Positions 1-5,805 of a DNA stretch of 8,288 bases are shown piece by piece (positions within the stretch are counted from its first letter, which is position 1; each line of letters begins with the position of its first letter). The stretch covers positions 6,283-14,570 of the forward strand of contig JAGPHL010000023.1 of the NCBI GenBank assembly GCA_018055515.1, given 5' to 3'. This DNA is from Anaerolineae bacterium. GTDB lineage: Bacteria > Chloroflexota > Anaerolineae > B4-G1 > SLSP01. The notes under the pieces were generated by a model. The model ran no database searches. It saw nothing but the letters and a program-made list of their open reading frames with translations, and was not told the DNA's origin. Position numbers and translations under genes: made by a program.

Positions 1-77
1 CTCATATCACGTCAGAATTAACCTCATTTCAATTATAGCATACTGAAAAAGAAGTGCAATCTTTGAGCGATTTCTGA
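1..77. other. AT-rich intergenic leader upstream of the operon promoter
   Basis: This stretch is clearly richer in A and T than the rest of the window and holds no plausible coding frame. It lies between the window edge and the promoter at 78-105. I see no convincing operator, terminator hairpin or riboswitch fold. It is probably the intergenic space before the seven-gene cluster, but the preceding gene lies outside the window. Confidence 0.5.
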
Positions 78-105
78 TTGCCCGACATGTGCTTTCAGGT
101 ATAAT
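78..105 (+). promoter_or_regulatory. Sigma70-type promoter for the surface-glycan gene cluster
   Basis: A perfect TATAAT -10 hexamer is at 100-105. A 4-of-6 -35 hexamer TTGCCC is at 78-83, with a 16-nt spacer. It sits in the only AT-rich part of the window, ahead of seven co-directional genes. Transcription would begin near 112, giving a 5' leader of about 43 nt before the ATG at 155. No extended -10 TG is present. It is the only obvious promoter I see, which suggests it drives much or all of the cluster; this is inference and internal promoters cannot be excluded. Confidence 0.7.
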
Positions 106-142
106 GGCCTGATGTTGCTACCATAACTCAAGTCCTACGGTG

Positions 143-147
143 AAGGA
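143..147 (+). promoter_or_regulatory. Ribosome binding site setting the start of gene 1 at 155
   Basis: AAGGA lies 7 nt before the ATG at 155. The longer in-frame GTG at 140 has no Shine-Dalgarno sequence in front of it and would place this motif inside the coding region. The ATG is therefore the better start. Confidence 0.7.
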
Positions 148-154
148 AAAGGGG

Positions 155-1363
155 ATGCGCTTGAATCGCGGGCAGATTGCAGGGGGGGTGCTGTTTCTGG
201 CGGGCGCGGTGTTGCTGACGCTGGCGCTGCTCTCGCCGCGCGCGACGGTGTCTCCTGCCGCGCTGCCGACGGCGACGCTGGCCCCCCTTCCTACCAGTAC
301 GCCTGAGCCGTTGATCCCGACGGCGACTTCACCCGCGGCGACCGTCACCTCACAGCCGGCGACGGCGACTCTGCCGGCGGCGACCCGCACCTCGCAGCGG
401 GCGACGGTCACTCCCGCGACCGCGACGGCGCCGGCGTCCCCCGGCGCGTTCGACTTTCCAGAAGGCGAGCTGTGGCGCCTGGGAGTTTCCGTGCCCTTGA
501 ACGCACCCTCCGCTTACAACCTGGCCGCGCTGCGCGTCGGTTGGGTGATGAATTGGAATGCGTATGTCGCGCCGCCCGTCCCGGCGGGGGTTGCCTTTGC
601 CCAGACGGTGCGGTTCAAGGACGGCGCGCTCAGTCCGCCCGCCGAGACGTTGACGGCCATCGCGGCGGCCAATCCCGGCGCGACCTGGCTCATCAGCAAC
701 GAGGCGGACGTCCGCTGGCAGGATAACGTCACGCCGGAGGTCTATGCCCGGCTGTACCACGAGGCCTACACGGCGATCAAGGCGGGTGACCCCGGCGCGA
801 AGGTCGCCGCGGGCGGCATCGCGCAGCCGACGCCGCTGCGGCTGCGGTACCTGGACTTGATGCTGGAAAGCTACGCGCAGGCGTATGGCGCGGCGCTGCC
901 GGCGCAGGCCTGGCACATCCACAACTACATGCTGCGGGAGGAGCGCGACTCGTGGGGCGTGGACATCCCGCCGGGGCTGCCGGATGCGACGGGCGTGCTC
1001 TATGAGATTGACGATTCCGGCAATCTGGAGGCGTTTCGCGCGCAGATTTGGGCGTTCCGCCGCTGGATGACGGAGCGCGGTTACGGCGGACAGCCCCTGC
1101 TCGTGTCGGAGTTCGGGATTCCCATGCCGGAGAATTACGGCTTCCCGCCGGAGCGGGTGCAGACCTTTCTGCGCGAGACGTGGCGCTTTTTCCTGACGAC
1201 GACGGACGCCGCGCTGGGCGCGCCGGCGGACGGCGGACGTCTGGTGCAGAGGTGGTGCTGGTACAGCCTGGCGGATCCCGTGTACGCGACGGGAAACCTG
1301 GTGACCCTCGATTCCCTGGAGTGGACGCCTTTGGGCCGGGCATGGGTGGCGCAGGTTGAGTGA
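155..1363 (+). CDS. Membrane-anchored or secreted glycoside-hydrolase-like TIM-barrel protein with Thr/Pro-rich linker
   Basis: This 402-residue protein starts at ATG 155, the start supported by AAGGA at 143-147 (a GTG at 140 would add five residues). Residues 1-7 are short and basic, and 8-26 form one hydrophobic segment with no clear AxA cleavage site, so an uncleaved anchor is likely. Residues about 28-97 are a low-complexity Thr/Ala/Pro linker. The remainder resembles clan GH-A (GH39/GH53-like) barrels. A candidate acid/base Glu is in ISNEAD (E183) at one strand end, HIHNY is at 254-258, a candidate nucleophile Glu is in VSEFG (E319), and aromatic WCWY is at 367-370. The family assignment rests on these motifs only; substrate and exact GH family are not determinable here. 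It may be active, or a non-catalytic barrel that binds sugar. It is first in the operon and sits with glycosyltransferases, so a role in trimming or remodelling the surface glycan is a reasonable inference. Confidence 0.75.
   Translation: MRLNRGQIAGGVLFLAGAVLLTLALLSPRATVSPAALPTATLAPLPTSTPEPLIPTATSPAATVTSQPATATLPAATRTSQRATVTPATATAPASPGAFDFPEGELWRLGVSVPLNAPSAYNLAALRVGWVMNWNAYVAPPVPAGVAFAQTVRFKDGALSPPAETLTAIAAANPGATWLISNEADVRWQDNVTPEVYARLYHEAYTAIKAGDPGAKVAAGGIAQPTPLRLRYLDLMLESYAQAYGAALPAQAWHIHNYMLREERDSWGVDIPPGLPDATGVLYEIDDSGNLEAFRAQIWAFRRWMTERGYGGQPLLVSEFGIPMPENYGFPPERVQTFLRETWRFFLTTTDAALGAPADGGRLVQRWCWYSLADPVYATGNLVTLDSLEWTPLGRAWVAQVE
182..188 (+). repeat. G7 homopolymer in the anchor segment of gene 1
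   Basis: Seven consecutive G residues encode part of the Ala-Gly-Gly-Val stretch of the membrane anchor, around residues 9-12. A one-base slip here would abolish the protein almost from its start. It may be simple GC-rich composition. Confidence 0.6.
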
Positions 1364-1370
1364 GCGGGCG

Positions 1371-2420
1371 ATGGCGATGCAGAAGACGTGGCGGGTGAAT
1401 CTGGGACGCGGCCTGCTGGGGATCGCCGTCGGGGTGTTGTGTCTGTGGCTTTCCCTGCGCGGGCTGGACCTGGCGGACGTGGGGGCGGCGCTGCTCCAGG
1501 CGCGTCCCCCCTGGCTGATCGCGGCGCTGGCGTCGGTGGTGGCCGTGGCGTTCATCAAAGCGGCGCGCTGGTGGTTCCTCTACCCGCCGTCTTTTCGTCC
1601 CCCCTCCTGGCTGACCACTTTCCCCGTGCTGATGACGGCGCAGATGTTGAATGTGCTGGTGCCCCTGCGTCTGGGGGAAATCGCCCGTGTGGGCCTCATG
1701 CTGCAGGAAAACACCTCCGTCGGCTCCACGCTGAGCACGATCGTGGTGGAAAAGTCACTCGATCTTCTCGCCGTAGGAGTTCTGATCGCCTTGATTGTGC
1801 CCACAGCGATGTTGCCGGACTGGTTCCCGCTCTCTTCGGGGATGAGCATGGGCCTGAGCGGCGTGGCGTTGCTCGGCGTGCTGCTGGCGATCTGGCTGGG
1901 GCGTGACTGGCTCAAGCGCCTGGCGGAGCGTATTCTCAGCTTCCGGGGCTGGCTGCCGGAACGCTGGCAGGCGCGGCTGTTGCGACTGGTCTATGAGGTT
2001 CTCGACGGCCTGGGCGCGTTGACCAACCTTCGCGGCGCTTTGCCGGTGGTGGGATTGACGGCGGCCAGCTGGCTGGCTTCCATCTCGACGATGGCGGCGA
2101 TGCTGGCGGCTTTTGGGCTGCCGGTGCAGTGGCACGTGGCGCTGGTCCTCTCGCTGACGATTTACCTGAGCAACCTGATTCCCACGCCGCCGGCGCTCGT
2201 GGGGGTGATCGGCGCCGTCACGGTGATGACGCTGCGCTGGTTTGGAATCGTGCGCGTCGAGGCCACGGCGCTGGGAATGGCGCTGAACGTGGTGTTGATC
2301 GGCCCGCTCGTGATCATGGGAGGCTGGGCCACCTTGCAGCGTTTTGCGCAGCTGACGCGGGGCAATCTCAAGGAGCGCTGGGCATGGAGCCTGGGCCTGA
2401 AAAAGCACCCGCAACCGTAG
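1371..2420 (+). CDS. Flippase-like integral membrane protein (LPG_synthase_TM / UPF0104, YbhN family)
   Basis: The product is a 349-residue polytopic membrane protein with roughly eight hydrophobic segments, near residues 11-30, 48-65, 83-100, 125-147, 160-178, 223-247, 254-285 and 297-322. Family hallmarks are visible: PLRLGEIARV at 98-107, VVEKSLDLLAV at 125-135 and a Pro-rich loop IPTPPALVG at 270-278. This is the domain found in the N-terminal half of MprF and in stand-alone YbhN/AglD-type proteins. In MprF it flips aminoacyl-lipids; stand-alone versions next to glycosyltransferases are thought to handle lipid-linked sugars. The start is uncertain: ATG 1371 lies 7 nt after the stop of gene 1, TTG 1356 would overlap that gene by 8 nt, and ATG 1377 is also possible. 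None has a strong Shine-Dalgarno, so translation probably couples to gene 1. There is no cytoplasmic synthetase domain, so this is not a full MprF. The transported lipid is unknown. Confidence 0.85.
   Translation: MAMQKTWRVNLGRGLLGIAVGVLCLWLSLRGLDLADVGAALLQARPPWLIAALASVVAVAFIKAARWWFLYPPSFRPPSWLTTFPVLMTAQMLNVLVPLRLGEIARVGLMLQENTSVGSTLSTIVVEKSLDLLAVGVLIALIVPTAMLPDWFPLSSGMSMGLSGVALLGVLLAIWLGRDWLKRLAERILSFRGWLPERWQARLLRLVYEVLDGLGALTNLRGALPVVGLTAASWLASISTMAAMLAAFGLPVQWHVALVLSLTIYLSNLIPTPPALVGVIGAVTVMTLRWFGIVRVEATALGMALNVVLIGPLVIMGGWATLQRFAQLTRGNLKERWAWSLGLKKHPQP
2370..2375 (+). promoter_or_regulatory. Ribosome binding site for the methyltransferase, inside gene 2
   Basis: AAGGAG lies 8 nt before ATG 2384, within the last codons of the flippase-like gene. 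It fixes the methyltransferase start and creates a 37-nt overlap. The reading frame is open back to 2129, but that upstream part translates to unrelated Arg/Ala/Gly-rich sequence antiphase to gene 2 and is not real protein. Confidence 0.85.
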
Positions 2421-3208
2421 CGCCTGCTGTCCCATCGGGCTGGACGCCGACCCAGGCGGAAGAAGGGCGCTTTTTCGATCAGCATTGGTTGGAGCTGTTC
2501 GCCGCCGGGCGGATTCCGCTGCGGATTCCGCCCGACGCGGAGCTGTTTGAGGAGGATTTAGGGCGTTCGCTGGCGTACATGCTCGCTCGCCTGGGCGAGC
2601 TCGAGGGGCGGCGCGTGGTGGATTTGGGCTGTGGGCCGGGCGATTTCTCGATCTTTGTGGCCCGTCACGGCGCGCAGGTCGAGGCCGTGGATGTATCGCC
2701 GGCGGCGTTGGAGATCACGCGACAGCGGGCGGCGGCGAACGGCGTGGCGGCGCTGGTGCAGACGCGGCTCATGCCGGCGGAGCGCCTGGATTTCCCCGAC
2801 GGCGCCTTCGACTGGGTGCTGGGCTTTGGCGTCTTGCACCACACGGACCTGGCGGTGTTGGGGCCGGAGATTCGGCGCGTGCTCAAGCCGGACGGCAAAG
2901 CGCTGTTCCGCGAGCCTCTGGGGGCGAATCCCGCGCTGGAATTTGCCCGTCGTCATCTTCCCTATCAGGGCAAATATCACTCGCGGCACGAGCGTCCGTT
3001 GAACTACGCTGACATGGCCCTGCTGGGGACTTTCTTCCGCGAGACGCACGTCCGCGAATTCTACCTCTTCTCCAGCCTCTCGCGCCTTCTGGGCGGTGAA
3101 CGCGGCGGGCTTTTCCGTTTCCTGTGGGCGGTGGACGAGTTCCTGCTGCGCCATTTCCGGGCTCTGCGGCGCTTCTGCCGCTATGTGGTGGTGGAATATC
3201 GCCTGTAG
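2384..3208 (+). CDS. Class I SAM-dependent methyltransferase
   Basis: The 274-residue cytoplasmic protein starts at ATG 2384, chosen for the AAGGAG at 2370-2375. A Rossmann methyltransferase core (Methyltransf_11/25 type) spans about residues 74-180. Motif I is VVDLGCGPG (78-86), the acidic residue that binds the ribose of SAM is in VDVSP (102-106), and a motif IV region FDWVLGFGVLHH is at 142-153. LKPDG at 167-171 is the usual turn before strand 5. Residues 1-60 form a helical cap that may contact substrate. The C-terminal part, 200-274, is rich in Phe/Tyr/Arg/Leu and may lie against the membrane. Its position between a flippase-like gene and a GT2 gene suggests methylation of a sugar or lipid-linked glycan, possibly an O-methyl cap. 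A role on a polyprenol, quinone or other lipid is not excluded. The substrate cannot be read from the sequence. Confidence 0.88.
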   Translation: MEPGPEKAPATVAPAVPSGWTPTQAEEGRFFDQHWLELFAAGRIPLRIPPDAELFEEDLGRSLAYMLARLGELEGRRVVDLGCGPGDFSIFVARHGAQVEAVDVSPAALEITRQRAAANGVAALVQTRLMPAERLDFPDGAFDWVLGFGVLHHTDLAVLGPEIRRVLKPDGKALFREPLGANPALEFARRHLPYQGKYHSRHERPLNYADMALLGTFFRETHVREFYLFSSLSRLLGGERGGLFRFLWAVDEFLLRHFRALRRFCRYVVVEYRL

Positions 3209-3220
3209 GGGAATTTCCCC
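3208..3220. repeat. Perfect 13-nt palindrome just after the methyltransferase stop
   Basis: GGGGAATTTCCCC is a perfect inverted repeat of two 6-nt arms around one central base. It begins on the last base of the methyltransferase TAG stop. As RNA it could form a 5-bp stem with a 3-nt loop, but no T-tract follows, so it is a poor intrinsic terminator. It could be a small processing hairpin, a protein-binding palindrome, or chance. Confidence 0.5.
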
Positions 3221-3271
3221 GGCCGCGCGCGAGGGATTCTGCGCCTTGCGGGGCGTGCCGGGAGCAGTCTC

Positions 3272-3279
3272 AGAGGAGG
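3272..3279 (+). promoter_or_regulatory. Ribosome binding site for the GT2 gene
   Basis: AGAGGAGG, a strong anti-Shine-Dalgarno match, ends 6 nt before GTG 3286. This sets the start well downstream of the ATG at 3124, whose extra codons only mirror the end of the methyltransferase gene in another frame. Confidence 0.85.
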
Positions 3280-3285
3280 TTTGAG

Positions 3286-4428
3286 GTGCGCTGGATTCCC
3301 ATCGGCATTTTCGCGCTGTCGGCGTTTCTGATCTTCTGGACGTATGTGGGCTACCCGATTTTCATCGCGTTGCTGGCCCGCTGGCGCCCGCGCCCGCATC
3401 GCCGCGAGCCGCTGGAACTGCCGGTCACCCTCATCGTCCCGGCGTACAACGAAGAAGCCGTGATCGCGGCCAAGCTGGAAAACCTCCTGGCGTTGGAGTA
3501 TCCGGCGGCATTGCGCGAGATCATCGTGGTGGCGGATGGCTCGACGGATCGTACCGTGGAGATCGTCGCGGGCTACGCCGGGAAGGGCGTGCAGCTGCTG
3601 TATCAGCCGGAGCGACAGGGCAAAATCGCGGCGATGAATCGCGCCGTGCCGCAGGCGCACGGGGACATCCTCATCTTCTCGGACGCGAATGCGATGATGG
3701 AGCCGGACGCTCTCCAGCAGATCCTCCCCAATTTTGCCGATCCTCAAGTCGCCTGTGTGAGTGGCGAGAAGCGCATCCGTCCCGCGGCGGAGGTGCAGGC
3801 GGAAGGGGAATCGGCCTACTGGCGCTATGAGGCCTTCATGAAGCGGGCGGATTCGCTCGTGAATACCGCCATTGGCGCGGTCGGGGAATTCTTCGCCATC
3901 CGCCGCGAGCTGTATCGTCCCCTGGAGACGGACAATCTGATCGAGGATTTTGTGCTGGCGATGCGCCTGGTGATGGACGGCTGGCGCGTGGTCTATGAGC
4001 CGGCCGCGGTGACGTGGGAGGAGGCTTCCCCCTCACTGGGGGGGGAATGGCGCCGGCGCGCGCGGATGGCGGCGGGCGGGTTTCAGGCGATCGGGCGATT
4101 GCGCGGGCTGCTCTCTCCGCGCTACGGGCTGGCCGCCTTTCAGTATGTCTCGCACAAGGTGTTGCGCTGGCTCGCGCCCTTCTTCATGCTGGCGGCCCTG
4201 ATCAGCAGCGCGTTTTTGACCGCCGAGCCGCTGTTCCGCTTGTTGTTCTGGGGGCAGGTGCTGTTCTACGTCCTGGCGGCGCTGGGGTGGGCGCTGGAAC
4301 TCCTGGGATGGAAGTGCAAACCCTTGCGGCTGATCTTTTACTTCTGCTTCGCCAATGCCACGATGTTGGGCGGCTTTGTGCGCTATGTCACGCGATCCCA
4401 ATCCGTGTTGTGGACCAAGGCCCGCTGA
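3286..4428 (+). CDS. Membrane-bound family 2 glycosyltransferase (processive/PgaC-like type)
   Basis: The product is 380 residues, starting at GTG 3286 behind AGAGGAGG. One N-terminal membrane segment (about 5-30) precedes a GT-A domain. Visible motifs are the opening strand VTLIVPAYNEE (47-57), DGSTD (84-88), the metal-binding DxD position present as DAN (133-135), GAVGEFFAIRR (197-207), a TED-like IED with the catalytic base D221, and RRRAR (257-261) at the place of the Q/RxxRW motif. About three membrane segments close the protein (about 295-312, 318-340, 347-366). This is the topology of enzymes such as PgaC, hyaluronan synthase and BcsA, which use nucleotide-sugars on the cytoplasmic face and extrude or hand over the chain. 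Length fits the family. DAN in place of DAD and the lack of a clear Trp after RRRAR suggest a divergent or non-processive enzyme. The sugar is unknown. A 77-nt gap separates it from the methyltransferase, the largest in the cluster. Confidence 0.9.
   Translation: MRWIPIGIFALSAFLIFWTYVGYPIFIALLARWRPRPHRREPLELPVTLIVPAYNEEAVIAAKLENLLALEYPAALREIIVVADGSTDRTVEIVAGYAGKGVQLLYQPERQGKIAAMNRAVPQAHGDILIFSDANAMMEPDALQQILPNFADPQVACVSGEKRIRPAAEVQAEGESAYWRYEAFMKRADSLVNTAIGAVGEFFAIRRELYRPLETDNLIEDFVLAMRLVMDGWRVVYEPAAVTWEEASPSLGGEWRRRARMAAGGFQAIGRLRGLLSPRYGLAAFQYVSHKVLRWLAPFFMLAALISSAFLTAEPLFRLLFWGQVLFYVLAALGWALELLGWKCKPLRLIFYFCFANATMLGGFVRYVTRSQSVLWTKAR
4026..4047. repeat. G8 homopolymer within a 7-bp inverted repeat in the GT2 gene
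   Basis: TTCCCCC at 4026-4032 is the exact reverse complement of 4041-4047. The loop carries the first three of eight consecutive G (4038-4045). It encodes GT2 residues 247-254, just before the RRRAR motif. Slippage in the G tract would shift the frame and remove that motif and all the C-terminal membrane segments. Confidence 0.7.
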
Positions 4429-5770
4429 TTTTTGGCGCTGCGCTCCCGGCGTCGTTTTTCTCCTGGCGCTGGGGATCTACGCGCTGACCCTGGCCCCCGA
4501 CCTCACCTGGGCGCATTGGGGCGCTGATGGCGGCGATCTGGTCGTGGCGGCCATCGCGCGCCGGCTACCCCATCCGCCGGGATTTCCGCTCTACGAGGCG
4601 CTCGCGCGCGCCCTCGTCCGCCTGCCGTGGGGGCCGCCCGCCTGGCGCACCAATCTGCTCTCCGCGCTCCTGGCTGCGGCGACGGCGGCGACGCTGGCGT
4701 GGACGTTGTTGCGGCGCGGCGTTGATCCGGTGATCGCCGTCAGCACGTCGCTGCTGCTGGCGGCGACGCCGCTGCTCTGGTCGCAGGCGCTCATCACGGA
4801 AGTGTACGCGCCGGCGGCTTTCTTCGCTGTGCTGACCGTGGCCTGGGTACAGGAAACGCCGGCGACCTCGCGCCGGGCCTTTGTGGGAGGCTGCATTTGG
4901 GGATGGGGGCTGTCTGTGCACCCGGCGCTGATCTTCCTCGCGCCGCTGTGGGGCGGTGTGCCGCGACGTCTGTGGGCGTCGTGGGCGAGCGGGGTGGTCG
5001 TGGGACTGCTGCCCTATGCGCTGCTGCCGGTGATCGCCGCTGGACCGCAGCCCTGGGGTGATGTGCGCAGCCTGGCGGGATGGTGGGACTACGTGACGGC
5101 GCGCCTGTATTGGGGCTACGCCTTCGCGCTGCCGTGGGAAGCGCTGCCGCAGCGTTTCCTGGCGTGGCTGGCGCTGCTGATCCGTCAGTTCACGCCGGTA
5201 GGGGCGGCGCTTGCGGCGGTAGGAGCGACTTCCCTGGCGCGACGGGAGCGTCTGCCGTTCTGGCGGACGGCGCTGGCGTTCGGCGCGGCGAGCGCCTACG
5301 CCATCGGGTATCATACCACCGACTCGCTGGTGTATCTCACGCCCTATCTGATCATGCCGGCGCTCTGGCTCGCCGAAGGGGCGACGCAGGTCGTGGCGCG
5401 GCTGGAGGTGCGGAGCGCGCGCTGGTGGAGCCTGGCATTGCCGCTCGCGGCGTTGCTGTGGCAGTGGGGGACGCTCGACTTGCACCGGGACACGACCGCT
5501 CGTGAGTGGTGGGAGGCGACGTTGAAGGCGGCCCCGCCTGGCGCGGTGTTGGTCACCGCCGCCGACGCGCATACTTTCACCCTCTGGTACGCGCAGGAGG
5601 CGGTGGGGGCGCGGCCCGATATCACGGTGGTGGATCGGGATTTGTGGGCGCAAGCCAGCTATCGGCAATTTATGGGGGCGCCTGCGGGAGACCCGGCGCC
5701 GGCCCTGGAAACATTTTTCGCCGGGCGCGTGCGCTGCACGGTGGACGCAGCCGGGCTGACGTGTCCCTGA
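4385..5770 (+). CDS. DUF2723 multi-span membrane protein, probable extracytoplasmic glycosyltransferase (TMEM260/GT-C-like)
   Basis: This is a 461-residue polytopic protein. The DUF2723 signature is clear: GADGGDLV at 46-53, then PHPPGFPLY at 62-70, WRTNLLSALLAA at 87-98 and ALITEVYA at 135-142. Hydrophobic segments lie near 22-38, 91-109, 117-134, 139-155, 168-190, 200-219, 257-285, 294-310, 317-335 and 346-362. A soluble C-terminal tail (about 365-461) includes DAHTFTLWYAQE and the RPDITVV strand common in this family. DUF2723 includes TMEM260, a protein O-mannosyltransferase, and resembles GT-C enzymes that use polyprenyl-phosphate sugars outside the membrane. Activity here is inferred. 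In the first motif D51 takes the place of the more usual Glu in GDSGE-type versions. ATG 4385 is preferred over ATG 4355 because both overlap GT2 and 4385 is nearer the first membrane span; neither has a good Shine-Dalgarno. The overlap with GT2 is 44 nt, implying coupled translation. Confidence 0.85.
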   Translation: MSRDPNPCCGPRPADFWRCAPGVVFLLALGIYALTLAPDLTWAHWGADGGDLVVAAIARRLPHPPGFPLYEALARALVRLPWGPPAWRTNLLSALLAAATAATLAWTLLRRGVDPVIAVSTSLLLAATPLLWSQALITEVYAPAAFFAVLTVAWVQETPATSRRAFVGGCIWGWGLSVHPALIFLAPLWGGVPRRLWASWASGVVVGLLPYALLPVIAAGPQPWGDVRSLAGWWDYVTARLYWGYAFALPWEALPQRFLAWLALLIRQFTPVGAALAAVGATSLARRERLPFWRTALAFGAASAYAIGYHTTDSLVYLTPYLIMPALWLAEGATQVVARLEVRSARWWSLALPLAALLWQWGTLDLHRDTTAREWWEATLKAAPPGAVLVTAADAHTFTLWYAQEAVGARPDITVVDRDLWAQASYRQFMGAPAGDPAPALETFFAGRVRCTVDAAGLTCP

Positions 5771-5793
5771 CCGGGCGCGGCGGCATCCGTGAG

Positions 5794-5798
5794 GGAGG
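5794..5798 (+). promoter_or_regulatory. Ribosome binding site for the DUF4012 gene
   Basis: GGAGG lies 7 nt before GTG 5806, in the 35-nt gap after the DUF2723 stop. It rules out the ATG at 5506, which would add 100 residues of low-complexity Gly/Arg sequence read in another frame of gene 5. Confidence 0.85.
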
Positions 5799-5805
5799 TT
5801 GGCGA

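Noticed and set aside
112..126. Four-codon upstream frame (ATG TTG CTA CCA TAA) at the predicted transcript start
   Set aside because: It has no ribosome site, no attenuator-like codon run and no following terminator pair, so chance is the simplest explanation.
350..1558. Long minus-strand open frame (402 codons) opposite gene 1
   Set aside because: The translation is Arg/His/Gln/Pro-rich with no domain or membrane pattern, and it mirrors the codon bias of the real + strand gene.
1755..2435. Minus-strand open frame (226 codons) opposite the flippase-like gene
   Set aside because: It is His/Arg/Gln-rich, the typical shadow of a hydrophobic membrane-protein gene in GC-rich DNA.
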